Numbered from the stretch's first letter, positions 49,970-61,240 are shown. The stretch is 64,000 nt of DNA from Strigamia acuminata (GCA_949358305.1 OX442317.1:10668186-10732185), one strand, 5' to 3'. Numbers and translations are program-made. Notes: generated from the sequence alone by a model not told the origin.

Positions 49970-51871
49970 TCATACATTTATTTGGTATTCTGCGTGTAAT
50001 ATGACTTTCTCTTGTTTTTTCGAGCATTCTGCTCGACCATTTCGACGAATGCACCTTGCAATTGCATCGTTGGCATTCGAGATTTGGCCTAGTTTGAGAT
50101 ATGCCGTTTGCAGCAGTTGCCACGTCCTGATTCTCTTCGCGTCCAGCTGGATGCAAAACTCCAACCTTTCCACCGCTTTCTCATACAGTTCGAGCGTTAT
50201 CAACCAACTACTTTCGTATTCTAGTATCGTGGAATTCGTCCCGACCGGCAAGCGCTTCCCGTACGCGAGCAATTCGTCTCTGTCCGATCGCAACCGACTG
50301 CGTTTATAGACACGAACTTGGTCATCGCTGCTACTAAAAATTTGCCGAAAGCCTCGCTTTGGAAGACGGCGGCCGCCCGTGGTTAAGAAATAATTGTACT
50401 CGGGTGTTTTGATCACATATTTCAACAACAATTGCACATTGTATACGCTGATGAAGTTTTTAATTCGGTCGATCGTGTTCACCCGCACGGATTTGCTCGT
50501 GTTGAGTCGATTTTCCGGCACCCACTCGCGAAATTCGAAGTGAGTTTTGCTGATAATCGGAACGTTGTGATGTAATAACGTGTACGCGCCGGTCATGTGA
50601 ATCGAATAATCGATGACGACGCCCGTGACGTCGCGCTGCTCGCTTATGAAACTGAGGCCGCGATTGACGAGACCCGATTCGACCAATCCAGCGTACGCCC
50701 ACGGCTTTAAGGAGGCCGGATCGGAAGCTCGGGGTAATTTGAATCGATTTTCCACGCAGTAAACTAAGAGTTCGCCGTACACGATTAATTTCAAAACGTT
50801 GAATCGGGTGGCGGTAGATTGGACGGCGTAAACGTAGCGACAAATGACGATTGCGAGGCCAGCGTGAGAAATGTGAAGCAAAACCAGCGCGTCGTGGACG
50901 AAGCGCACTTCCTTGTGACTGTTGAGCGAGTAAATGAGCAGCAAATAGAAAGCAGCCAGCCACGATCGGTTGAACGTCGAAACGAATCGAGGTCGAGGTC
51001 GAGGTCGAGCATTTTCGAAAATGGGCAAGAAAAATGTAGCCAACTGGTAGGAAATGAAGATGAATGCAAAAATGGAGAGAATCAACACCGTGTGACCACT
51101 GGAGAAGAAGATGGAGTAGAAATAAGTGGAGAACGCTTGGCTTCCAAATAACTTGTGCGAATAGGAGATTTGAAATGCTAACCAGTTGAGCGAGGAGATA
51201 AACGCGCACCCGTAATTCAGATAATCGTTCAATCCCCCCGCGCACAAACCTGCGAGAAAAGCCGTGAAGAAATGCACACTTTTTTCGAAGTACGGATAGA
51301 AAGTGAGTGCCATGGCCGAGTAGAAAATAGCGGCATCGACGCGCATGCTCAGAAGCAGACCGAATCCGAGACCGCAAACGGCGTGTTTGATAAACTGCTT
51401 TTTCTTTTTCTTTTCCTTTTCCTTTTCCTTTTCCTTTTCATTTTTAAGCATTAGCGTCATAAGAGCGAAAATGATGGGCGAATTGAAGCTCTGAATTAAG
51501 GTGTGCGTGCCCAACACGACGAGCGAAGACGAGAAGGCAACAAAAAGTGCGGCTAGAAAAGCCGCGTCTGAATTACAGTAGACGCCTTTCGAGAATTTGT
51601 AGACGGAAAATGGAAGAAACGATGCGAAAGTCGAGTGGAAAAGTTTGGCGAAATAAAAAGGCGACAGGCCGGTCAAGTTGAGCCGTTGCTCGATGAAAAA
51701 TACCAATTGGTAGGTGCGCGGATAAAGCCAGGAGCGCATGCTGTACATTCCTAGCGCCAAATAACGGGCTTCGCTAAGGCTAAGCGATGCGTTTGCGGCG
51801 CCATCCGGCGGCGGCGCGATGTACTCGTACGGACGAAAACCGTAGCCGTACGTTTCCGAATGAGCCACTGA

Positions 51872-51906
<35 letters not shown>

Positions 51907-52355
51907 CAATCAAATACCAATCAATTGAATACAAACTCGTCGGTTTCTATACCTTCGACGGATTGAAATATTTCATCGGGATGAATCATCCACAAATTGT
52001 CCTCATTCGTTGCAATCGATATGCGATTGCACGCGACGAAAATTGCGAGCAAATAAATTGAATATTTGGGGAAAAATCCAAATCCAAAATCCGAATCGTC
52101 ATTGGTGCTCGACGCATCGTCTGTATTTTAAATAAATAAATAAAAATAAATGCAATGTATGTATTCAAAAAAAGTTAATTTCAATTAATCACCTTTCCAG
52201 AAACAAAAGACTTGTGTACAAAAGTGCGCAATTTCATTTTGTAGCACCCGTGAATTCGACGACCGCTTGCACTTCTTTTTCGGTGAATTCGCTTTTGAAT
52301 TGTTGTCATTTGCTAATCTGCGTTTTCTCAATTTCTCTTTTTGCACACCGGACAT
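49970..52355 (-). CDS. GT22-family mannosyltransferase (PIG-B/PIG-Z/ALG9-like) with TPR-like C-terminus
   Basis: Three exons: 52355-52193, 52120-51953, 51867-49970, phase-consistent, 742 residues. The ATG at 52,355 starts MSGVQKEKLRKR, a basic cytosolic head. Family hallmarks are IHPDEIFQSVE (HPDE 101-104, split from VAHSETYGYGFRPYEY by an 85-bp intron) and HKEVRF at 428-433. Many membrane segments lie between and after. GT22 enzymes add mannose from dolichol-phosphate-mannose in the ER lumen, to GPI anchors (PIG-B, PIG-Z) or N-glycan precursors (ALG9, ALG12). Which step this one performs is not clear. Unusual points are size (family about 490-610), a Lys/Glu run at 252-267 coded by a CTTTTC microsatellite, a Pro-Arg run at about 398-404, and a C-terminal helix-turn-helix (YEKAVERLEFCIQL, TWQLLQTAYLKLGQ) that looks like TPR. 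It is divergent from GOSR1, with starts 345 bp apart. Confidence 0.85.
51401..51439. repeat. Coding (CTTTTC)n microsatellite
   Basis: On the coding (minus) strand this array encodes alternating Lys-Glu followed by poly-Lys in the mannosyltransferase. It keeps frame because the unit is six bases. Confidence 0.9.
51868..51906. repeat. (AAAG)n microsatellite abutting a splice acceptor
   Basis: On the minus strand it reads CTTT repeats and forms the polypyrimidine tract immediately before the CAG acceptor of the last mannosyltransferase exon. Confidence 0.85.
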
Positions 52356-52700
52356 TATTGTTGTTCATAAAACCGTTCGAGTCAATTTGATTGGCTGGGA
52401 AGGTGGCCGCTGTCCAAAGGAGTAATCTCTGTAGAATGTATTTGTTTTTAATTTTAAATTAATTAATTAATTTAAGAAAAAGTAATCGATTATGAAAACA
52501 ATTCATGTTTGGAAGCGAACTATATTTACATTCAACTTTGAACAAAATAAATTTAATTAAATTAAATTAAATTTAATTTAATTTAATTACAGAGAGGATC
52601 TGAGCTGTTGCTAGCCGATAGCATAGTTTGGATCGCTCTCGTACATCGCGCGAGAGAAAGCTGACCGGTCGCGATGACGTCTGGAGAATAGTTGAGGAAA
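52356..52700. promoter_or_regulatory. Bidirectional promoter interval (mannosyltransferase / GOSR1)
   Basis: The two start codons face away from each other across 345 bp, so the interval must hold both 5' UTRs and promoters. It includes an A/T-rich repeat (AAATT/TTAAT, 52,545-52,590) flanked by more G/C-rich DNA. No TATA box is obvious. Confidence 0.5.
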
Positions 52701-54154
52701 ATGGCCGTCGGTGGAAACTATTGGGAAGGTGAATTTGATGTGATTTATTCTCTAACGAAAACTCGATTACACATAATGATATTATTCGTAACAATTGTTC
52801 TAAAATTAATTGGCATTTAACTCCGAATTCAATGTCACTTGATTTAGATTTACGTAAACAAGCCCGGCAACTGGAAAATGAAATTGACATCAAACTTGTG
52901 TCGTTCAGTAAACTCGGCACAAGTTACGGCAGCAGCAACAACTACGGCAAAAATGAAAGGTAAAATATGAATGAAATGTACGTTTTGTTTTAAAGTAGTC
53001 TCGTTTCAATTTCCATAATTCGGTTCGGTGTATCAAGCAGTGAGTCATCCGAGAGGTAATCTGCAATTTATTACGTCAAAATTAAAAATGATAATAATCA
53101 TAATACTGTATTACTCTATTAGCGGAATTAATTTTTAATATTATTTAATAATTTAGCTTTTTCATTGTGTTTGTTGTTGCTGTTGTTTTCAGTCTCGACA
53201 CAGTTCCTTTACTTAGTGGCGTAAATGGCGAGCATATGTTTGACACGATGGCGCTGGAAATTGAACAGCTGTTATCCAAAGTAATTTGTCGAAGTTGTCA
53301 ATGTTTGTTGTTTCCGTATTGATTTATTGATTTGGATTTTTGTTAACAGCTCCTCGACGTGAACGATAAGTTGGCAGATTACGTGCAAACTCAAGGGAAG
53401 AATAACCCGAGCACCGCGTTAATGCACACTTTACAAAGGCATCGAGATATTTTGCAGGACTACAAACACGATTTCCAAAAGACCAAAACGAACATTCAAG
53501 CGCACAGAGAAAGAGAAGACCTTCTGGGATCTGTCAAACGAGATATAGAGTGTGATACAGAGGCTTAAATTGTACAAATCAAATGCAATCATACCGCTAT
53601 TTCTTTCTTTCTTTCTTTTTAATACAGCAATTACAAAAATGCATCAGGTTTGAATAGAAGAAGCGATTTGTTTCTCAAAGAGAATGAACATTTGCGCAGG
53701 TACGAGTAATATTGAAATTGACCCGCTATTGCAATATTGACGACATTCATTAGCGTTTCTTCATTTTCAGTTCGGATCGACTGATAGACGAACAGATTAA
53801 GTAATTCATTTGTATTCATTTCTTTTTCCATTTTTTTTTTTCATTTTTATTCATTTTTTTGTAATTATGTTTTAGTATTGCGCTGGATACTAGGGAACAT
53901 TTGTTTAGCCAAAGGATAGCATTTAAAGCTATTCAGACCAAATTGAACACATTAGCCAGTAATTGATTGTTTGATTGATTGATCGATTGATTTTTCTGCC
54001 GTATTTAATGAAGAATTTTGTAATTTCAGATCAATTTCCAATGATTAACAGTCTTTTACAACGGATTAACATTCGTAAACGTCGAGATTCAATTATTTTG
54101 GGATTAGTCATTGGTGGATGTTTAATTTTGTTCATAGTTTATGCGTGGCATTGA
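52701..54154 (+). CDS. GOSR1: Golgi SNAP receptor complex member 1 (GS28)
   Basis: Eight exons: 52701-52728, 52848-52959, 53193-53280, 53350-53549, 53628-53699, 53771-53800, 53876-53958, 54030-54154. All are GT-AG with consistent phases, giving 245 residues (human 250). It starts MAVGGNYWEDLRKQARQLENEID and has the N-terminal helices with RHRDILQDYKHDF. The Qb-SNARE motif includes LIDEQINIA and LFSQRIAF, where the Gln of LFSQR is the zero-layer residue. It ends with MINSLLQRINIRKRRDS and a C-terminal anchor (IILGLVIGGCLILFIVYAWH). It is a cis-Golgi t-SNARE for ER-Golgi and intra-Golgi fusion. AATAAA follows at 54,282. Confidence 0.96.
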
Positions 54155-54281
54155 GCTATGTCTCAAGTTTGTAAGACTTGACACAAAACGAATTATTCCA
54201 CGATCCACGCCATAATTAGGCTTCTGCAAATTGTTCTACGTATAAAATGTGTTGAGAGGAGAGGAGCCGGTGGAGTTGAGT

Positions 54282-54287
54282 AATAAA
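54282..54287 (+). terminator. Polyadenylation signal AATAAA
   Basis: It lies 128 bp past the GOSR1 stop codon. Confidence 0.6.
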
Positions 54288-54709
54288 TAATTATTTTGAT
54301 AAAAGTTGTTTCTACACTTGCTGATCAATTAATGTACGAATTTTTATCGTCAACTATTATTTCTTTGTCTTTGTTTCTATTTTAAGTGATTTTAATTTTA
54401 TTCCAAAAGAATTGTAATAGTTTAATTTATTTATCTTTGAATGTGGATGAAAGTACAAATTCCTAATACAACAAAATGAAATAAATGAGTTTGCTTTCTT
54501 TCTTTCATAAATTGTGCGCACTTTCAAGTTTACATTCATTGTTTTCTTTGAAAAATTGATTGAAATGTTTTAATGTGTATGGTATAATTTTCGTCACGTG
54601 TAGTTCCACGCAGGAGACAGAAACCAGTCAGTCTATTTGTATCCCATGATCACAACACAACGGACCAAGGTGAGTAGAAGACGGTACGACACCAGCTCGA
54701 TAACATGTA

Positions 54710-56250
54710 CCTTATTTCCCCACACGTGTGGGGAAATAGTGGGCCCTCACTGGCCAGGCTGTTTTCCCACACAATCTGATTGTGATCTGATTATGTACGG
54801 TATGGGGAAATAACATGTACCTTATTTCCCCACAAGTGTGGGGAAATAGTCGGCCTTCTTGGGGTTGGCTATTTCCCCATACAATATGATTACAATGTTT
54901 TGCCGAATATGCCGAATACCGAATATTCGGCAAAATTATTCCAAGAAGTAAACTTAGTTGACAGTAATGTTGGAACTATATAAGATTCATGGGATTCAGT
55001 AATAATATCAGCCATGATAGTAGATAAGAATATTAGCTAAAGAAGTATGTGACCTTTAAATAGTGTCTTACAACACTAAAAACGTAAGCAATGACGTATG
55101 TCCTGGCCATGAGGGCCAACTATTTCCCCACACGTGTGGACAAAAAAAACTTCCCTTCAGTTTATCTACCAGGTGGCATAAAAATCCATTGAGTTTCAAT
55201 GACATCAATCTTGACTCAAAAGTCAGTCTCTCGTCTCACTCTAACAACAGTATTAAAAGATAGACCGGGAAAATAATGTTGGATAAACAGCTAAACAAAA
55301 GGGAAGTTTTTTTTGTCCACAACTGTACAGTGTACATGTTATTTCCCTACACGATTGGGGAAATAGCCTCGGCCTTCATTATTATTTCTAACATCAGAAA
55401 CACTTGTTACCATATTACCTCGCATAAAGCGGCATGCTAAATTGTGTACAAAAATTTTATACCGGCATGCCGGTATAAAACAAAACTTGCTGGTATAAGT
55501 TAAAAAAAAATTTTTTTTAGTTTTTTATTTAAAAAAGAACATTGACAATACAAACACATCACTCTCCAACAGTAACCACGTCTATTATTGTAATCACTGG
55601 AAGCTTGGATGAATTGTAAACAACTACACCTTACGGGGCTGTTTTTAAACGGTTTGAGACTAAAGAACGTCCTTCAGACGTACCGTATTTTAAACTGAAC
55701 GTTATTACGGTAATTCAAAATCTCGGTGAAAAAAAATTTATACTCACTCATACCGGCATGCCGTTAAAAACGAGGTTTATCGGCATGCTGGTATAAGGGG
55801 CCGTCCATAAATTACGTAACGCTTATTTTCGATTTTTAGACCCCCTCCCCCCCCCCCCCCCCTGTAACAAGGTCGTAACAAATTCACAAACCCCCCCCCC
55901 CCCCAAGAATATTACGTAACAAAACTTACCGCCCCCCCCCCCCCCCCAAATTTTTGGTACAAGCTTATAATACAAAATTTTACAAAAATTTAAAATTTTT
56001 TACAAAAATTTCAACAAAATTTCAAAAATCAAAAAAAAAATTTAAAAAATGTAAAATAAATTTTGAAAAATTTAAAATTGTTTACAAAAATTTTAAATTC
56101 ACAATAATAATAAATTGAAACAATAAAAGTAAAATTTTCACTTTTTGTTACGTAACATTTTTAAGAACCCCCCCCTCCCCGTCGTAACAACCGTAACAAA
56201 ATTTGAAACCCCCTATTAACAAGTGTTTCTGATGTTAGAAATAATGAAAT
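54710..56250. mobile_element. Nested cluster of foldback/MITE elements
   Basis: Several inverted-repeat sets overlap. TATTTCCCCACACGTGTGGGGAAATA palindromic units lie at 54,712-54,735, 54,821-54,850 and, degenerate, at 55,110-55,135 and 55,341-55,365. A Tc1-like pair with GTGGACAAAAAAAACTTCCC ends spans about 55,134-55,326. An outer pair (TTTCTAACATCAGAAACACTTGTTA at about 55,384 and its complement at about 56,219-56,245) encloses 870 bp. Inside that are GGCATGCCGGTATAA units (55,462-55,790) and an element starting CCATAAATTACGTAACG at 55,806, rich in C runs and ending with GTTACGTAACA near 56,155. No coding frame is seen. The order implies successive insertion into older elements. Confidence 0.65.
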
Positions 56251-57744
56251 AAATAAATTTCATCTTTTCGTATGTGTATAGCTATAGACAATTGTTACTG
56301 TTTTTTTACTTTTGAAACGAGCTGTATAAGTTATCTTGACTAGCAACTGTATACATCATTTACCTTCTATTTTAGTTTCTGTGTTAGCTTTACTTTTAGT
56401 GTCACAAATCACTATTACTAGTAATATCAAATAGAAGCGGCGCATTCAGATAAATGTTATTTAGTGGTTTTCCCCCACACGTGAGGGAAGTCAAGATGGT
56501 GGTTAATGGGACGTTCAAACATGTAGAGTGGGCAAGGGCGGATTTGGCCCCCATCTCAAGAGCCCAAGCACTTTTTTGGGCCAATTATTTTGTCGACGAA
56601 ATGATTGAACCTAAAGAGGTTCAATCATTTCGTGTATAATAGTGCTTTAGATCAGAGCACTAAAATTCAAAAAAATTCGTGCTTCGCGCCGGCACTGGCC
56701 ATCTAATGGATCTCTGGATGGTGTGGGGACGGAATGGACAGTTGGAATTTGGTTCCATTCGGTTTGGGTGGATTGCTACACCTGGCCGTTCTCTTTGGTG
56801 GTGTGTAGGGTACTGTACGGGGGTTTGGGTTTAGGGATTATCTTATTTGTTTTGTTTTGGTTTGGTTGGTTTTCCTTTTTCTTTTTCCTTTTTCCTTTTT
56901 CCTTTTCCTTTTCCTTTTCCTTTTCCTTTTTCTTTTCATTTTCTTTTTCGTTTTTATTTTTATTTTTTTTTTATTTTTCATTTTCAAATTGCTGTTGCTG
57001 TTGCTTTGCTTGCACAGCAGAGGGTACTGTAAGTTTTGTTTTTTGTGTTATCTGAACATCGTACGTGACTATTGTCTCATTCTCTCTTTTTGGAATAACC
57101 AATTAAAATAAATAAATAAATAAAAATAAAAATAAAATTTTTATTCCTTCAATGATATGTTGAATGTTTAATTGTCCTGACCACGAAACAGGTGTTCATA
57201 GAGACTTGCCCCGCTCCCGCCCATGACAACTGAACTGATGATATAAGCTAATTCGCATCCCTATGTACAACACGCATGGCATCAACCCATTCTTTCTCTT
57301 TCACTTTCTTTTTCTCGTTCTCGTTCTCGTTCTCTTTCCCATCCCCATCCCCATTCTTATTCCCATTTCATCTTTCGCTCTTCTGGCAGAAGACGATGAA
57401 TTCAAAATACATTTTTATTGGCGAAACCGAATTCAGAGGTCATTTTATCATATGTACGGTATGTTTATACTGAAATAAAAATTAAAAACAAAAGCACAAA
57501 TACCTTATAGGTTTTTGTTTTTGTTTTGCTTTTCTATTTGAAATAAAAATTATGAGCAATAAAATTATCTGGCCATTCAAAATGTGGTGCTTTTTCTGCC
57601 AAAATTTGCAAACAAAACAGTTAATTAATATTGTTTGTGCCCCTTTGACTTTGATGACTGCCTGTCATGGCCTATATTAAGTTCGAAGTTTCTTCAAGGC
57701 TGACCATGCTCCCTGTTTCAGTAAACTGATTTTTCGATTTTTTT
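56251..57744. other. Intergenic with pyrimidine-rich microsatellites
   Basis: CTTTTC-type arrays at 56,873-56,960 and 57,290-57,360 give false low-complexity open frames rich in Phe, Ser and Leu. A 15-base GAACCTAAAGAGGTTC inverted repeat lies at 56,608. No gene is seen. Confidence 0.5.
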
Positions 57745-57965
57745 TATTTATTCCATGATCGACAACAAATGTTTGGTTGGGTTTATGCCTGGTGATTGGG
57801 TTACCATTCTACTTGTAGCACTTTAATCTTCTTATTTTCCAAGAATTCAATGACTGACTTGTGAGCGCATCTAAGTTTTGCGTCGTCATCGTGCTGGAAT
57901 ATAAAATTTCAATTGTAAATTTTGGCCAGATTCGATTAAATTGTCATCAAAAATGTTCTTATAAA
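57745..57965 (-). pseudogene. Relic of a Tc1/mariner transposase
   Basis: The minus strand reads, in order with frame breaks: YKNIFDDNLIESGQNLQLKF, then FQHDDDAKLRCAHKSV, ENKKIKVLQVEW, and after a stop a degraded PNHQA.TQPN region. This matches the DDE transposase core of Tc1-type elements, where the pattern is F-Q-x-D-N-D-P-K-H, then K-I-x-V-L-x-W-P-x-Q-S-P-D-L-N-P. The middle catalytic Asp lies in QHDDD. Stops, a frame break and loss of SPDLNP show it is dead. No terminal repeats were recognised around it. Confidence 0.7.
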
Positions 57966-58940
57966 CTTATTGATCCATTATGAACTCCCACACGACATGT
58001 CCATCTCCATGCTTTTTTTATTGTACAGTATGTTCCGAACATAGTCATACACAACATTCAAATAACAAAAAAAAAGTAAATGTGCATTGTGCAGAGCAAC
58101 AGTATTAAAACCAAAAGGAGAAGCAAGCAAACCAAAGTATGTTGGTGTAAGGCACTCTAACTTCCGATCGAGCGAGGGTGTTCTCCAAACTTTAGGCAGA
58201 TAGTCACCGATCCGATCCGATCCGATCCGATCCGATCAAAACAAATTTAATTTACTTTCATCTGACCGTAGCATTTTTAATTCTTCTTCAACGGGCTTGT
58301 TGATTTGTGACATCTTTGAATAAACAAATCACTCTTGTTTGCAATTTCTCAAAATATTCCTTCGTTTTTATCCTTTGTGTCTGAATTTGAACTTTATGTG
58401 CTGCTTTTGAACCTAGATGAGTAGATGCCGCTAGGTACCATAATTATTTTTCTTCCAAATTTTTCCCTTTTTTCAAAAGTTTGCATGCATAAATTTTAGC
58501 AACAAAAAGTCATCAATTTGAATTCATCATCTCAAAGAAATAGATGAAATTTGAACAAATGGTGGGTGGATGGGTGAATTTTTGGTCCACTGCACATACT
58601 GTAGAGATACAGTAAAAATAAAAAAATAAAAAAATCTTTTTTTTTTTTTTTTTTTGCTAAAATCGGTGTTGACAAATAAAAGGAGTTATTTAAATTGCAT
58701 ACATTATATTTGAATTCTGCTCTATCTATACAAAATATAAACTTTGATTGTACAATTGTATATTATTTTGAATCTTGCAAATTGCAGTTTAGTTGACTAG
58801 TTACTGACTTATTGCATGGTCCGTTCCTTTCTGTTTACTGTTCACCGTTTTCGAAAACAGTCAATATACAAAATAGATTCTCTCCGTCCCACCATTAATC
58901 AGGCACGGTGATTATAATCTGATTAACGGTGAGACTCTTG
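57966..58940. other. Intergenic DNA 3' of HEY
   Basis: A CCGAT pentamer array lies at 58,207-58,237 and a T tract at 58,637. No exon was recognised. Confidence 0.55.
58207..58237. repeat. (CCGAT)n microsatellite
   Basis: Five to six pentamers, nearly perfect. Confidence 0.9.
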
Positions 58941-59620
58941 TCAGTAGGCAAGTTCGGCACCCCACGGTCTGTACGGTTTGACGGATGGTCCTGGTTGCGT
59001 CGTCGTTACAGTCGGACTGAAATTCGTCTGTGCGCTCGTTGAAAAACAATGAGTACTTATATTTAAACTAACCGGGTACTGCGAGCCGGACATTTGCGGT
59101 CCAATGCCGCCCATTCCCATTCCCATTCCCATTCCCATTCCCCCATTGGCACTTCCTGCAGTGGACATGCGCATTTGGTTGTTGTTGCTGCCCATTGCCA
59201 TGGCGTCATCATTCGCCATTGGATGTTGGCCGCGCAGATCTGAGCAAATGATGGAGGACGATAGTGGCACTGTTTGTTGATCGTTCACGTGTGGAAATGG
59301 ATTCGAGTACTGTGAGGACGAATTAAAAGGCACCCAACTCGCATGCGGCTGCTTGCTCGCCAAATCTCTCTGCGCGGAAAAACACTGCAGGTGCGACATG
59401 AGGCGAAGGCGGAGGGGATCTTGCACGTCCATGCCTTCCATACTGATCAAATAGCGGGAAACTTCGGTAGCACATTCTTGAAATCCAAGACCGTGATAAT
59501 CCATGGCAAATTTGTGAGGGTCACAGGTCAACGGATCTACACCTACACGATTAATTACAACATTTTACAATAATCCATACGCAATAATCGAACTTGAAAA
59601 GCTAAAGAAAGAAAGAAAAA

Positions 59621-59660
<40 letters not shown>

Positions 59661-60132
59661 AAAGAAGAAAGAAGAAAAGAAAGGTTGCGATCGTGGGGAA
59701 AAGGCAATTTTCATGTTTGATGTTTCCTGTTTCCTTTAAAGTGCCAGGTACTTGAACTTACTATCATAATCGCTGCTAGGTTTGAGGGCTAGGTGCGAAA
59801 ATAAAAATAATACGCGAGGCGCAGCCTGCAGGTGAACATTTCAAAATAAAAATAAAAATAAAAATGAAAATAAAAATAAAAATAAAAATAAAAATAAAAA
59901 TAAAAATAAAATAAAATAAAATTTGCCCCTGCACTTTATTTTGTGCTAAACTATCGAGCAAAATTACCTTTGGTGTGAAGCATTTTTAGATGATCCACTG
60001 TCATTTGCAGTATTTCCGCTTTTTCAAGTTTGGCAGAACCCTGTGGAGAAAGAAGACTTCGTACGTCAAGAGGACATTCAGCATTGCTGTGCTAAGATTA
60101 ATAATAAATGAATGAATAAATTAATGAATGAA

Positions 60133-60163
<31 letters not shown>

Positions 60164-60735
60164 ACAAATAAAATAAAAAAAATAAAAAAATTAATAATAA
60201 AATAAAATAAAATAAAATAAATAAAAAGGGCAAATAAAATTGGTGCATAAAAGAAATGAGTGCAAATAAAGATTGAGTGACGTACCTGTTTTTCAAACGC
60301 GGCAGGTACCAAACGGCGCAGTTCGGTCAAACTACTATTAATACGATCCCTCCTTCGTTTCTCAATTAACTGCAAAAAGAAAAAGAAAAGAAAAAGTGAA
60401 TAAAAGTTGCAAGGCAAAGAGAAAATAAAGTTCTACATTTCTTACCCCGCGTCTTTTCTTCCTGCTCTGCATCTGACAATTATCCGAACCTTGGCTGGAC
60501 GGCCTGCAGAAAAGAAACACAAACTAAACAACAATCCCGAGAGAGACGAACACGAGCTCGACACGTGACAATTAAACAAATTGCCGACGGTTGGTCTCGA
60601 ATAAAGTAATAAAGCCGGTGGTCAGACCTCACAAGTGAGAACCGTCCGTGCCGCGCTTGCTCACCGAGGTGCTCACCCTTTGGAATTGTCGTCAAACACA
60701 TCATCCACTTCGCTATCACTTAGATTTCGCTTCAT
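58941..60735 (-). CDS. HEY: HEY: hairy/E(spl)-related bHLH-Orange repressor with YRPW motif
   Basis: Five exons: 60735-60677, 60503-60446, 60369-60286, 60040-59968, 59542-58941, phase-consistent, 291 residues. It starts [16 protein letters not shown]. The basic region is [20 protein letters not shown], with Gly where Hes proteins have Pro, which separates Hey from Hes. Helix-loop-helix runs to about residue 91 ([16 protein letters not shown] is near-identical to vertebrate HEY1/2). The Orange domain is about 101-147 ([20 protein letters not shown]). The end is [13 protein letters not shown], with YRPW at 282-285. HEY proteins are nuclear DNA-binding repressors and direct Notch targets. The last exon has a Gly-Met run coded by a GGAATG repeat. 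Introns hold AAAG and AAAATA microsatellites (59,603-59,672; 59,843-59,921; 60,120-60,173). Three CSL sites lie upstream. Confidence 0.95.
59603..59672. repeat. (GAAA)n microsatellite in HEY intron 4
   Basis: A long, slightly interrupted GAAA array lies upstream of the last HEY exon on the minus strand. It is followed in the same intron by an AAAATA array at 59,843-59,921. Confidence 0.9.
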
Positions 60736-60855
60736 GGTCGCGTGCTCGGTCTTGTGCTCGTGCGTGTGGACTGGCAGTCGCTCGCGCACTGAATGAATGG
60801 ATGGCGAGCGCCGCTCAGCGCTCAGCGCTCGCCCTCCAAATCCGGACGAGCCACG

Positions 60856-60863
60856 TTCCCACG
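60856..60863 (-). promoter_or_regulatory. CSL/Su(H) binding site upstream of HEY
   Basis: The minus strand reads CGTGGGAA, a perfect match to the Notch effector consensus YGTGGGAA. It lies about 120 bp upstream of the HEY start codon. Confidence 0.6.
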
Positions 60864-61232
60864 CTGGGCAGGCGTGTGAACGCACGCCGACCCTCTGCTC
60901 GACCAATTATCCTCCACACCCCCCACCACTGCAGAATTATTGTAACCATGACAACACGGCCAGCGACCATCGAGGGTGCTCGTGCTCGCGCTCGCGCTCG
61001 CACACTACACTACACTACACATCCCATCATTTGTTTCATTATTTTCCCCCAATCATCGACCCACCCACCCACACGGCCAGAAATCATGAAATGAAATGAA
61101 ATCTCATTTATTTCCCTCAATTTTTATTCTGCATTTTTTTTTTTTTAAAAAATTGTTTATCTGATATGAGCTCGTACTCGTACAGGTGTCTTTTTACGAT
61201 TGCTACCGTACCGTAGTGCGTATATTGGAGGT

Positions 61233-61240
61233 CGTGGGAA
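61233..61240 (+). promoter_or_regulatory. CSL/Su(H) binding site upstream of HEY
   Basis: The plus strand reads CGTGGGAA, a perfect YGTGGGAA match about 500 bp upstream of the HEY start codon. Confidence 0.55.

Noticed and set aside
50460-51377. 305-codon minus-strand open frame
   Set aside because: It is a different-frame shadow of the mannosyltransferase exon. It is Arg/His-rich and lacks any domain, whereas the main frame carries HKEVRF and membrane segments.
56873-57111. Open frames rich in Phe, Ser and Leu at 56.7-57.5 kb
   Set aside because: All three frames stay open only because of CTTTTC/CTTTTT microsatellites.
60648-61094. 148-codon plus-strand open frame
   Set aside because: It is antisense to HEY exon 1 and its CpG-rich 5' flank, with Arg/Ala/His-rich repeat translation.
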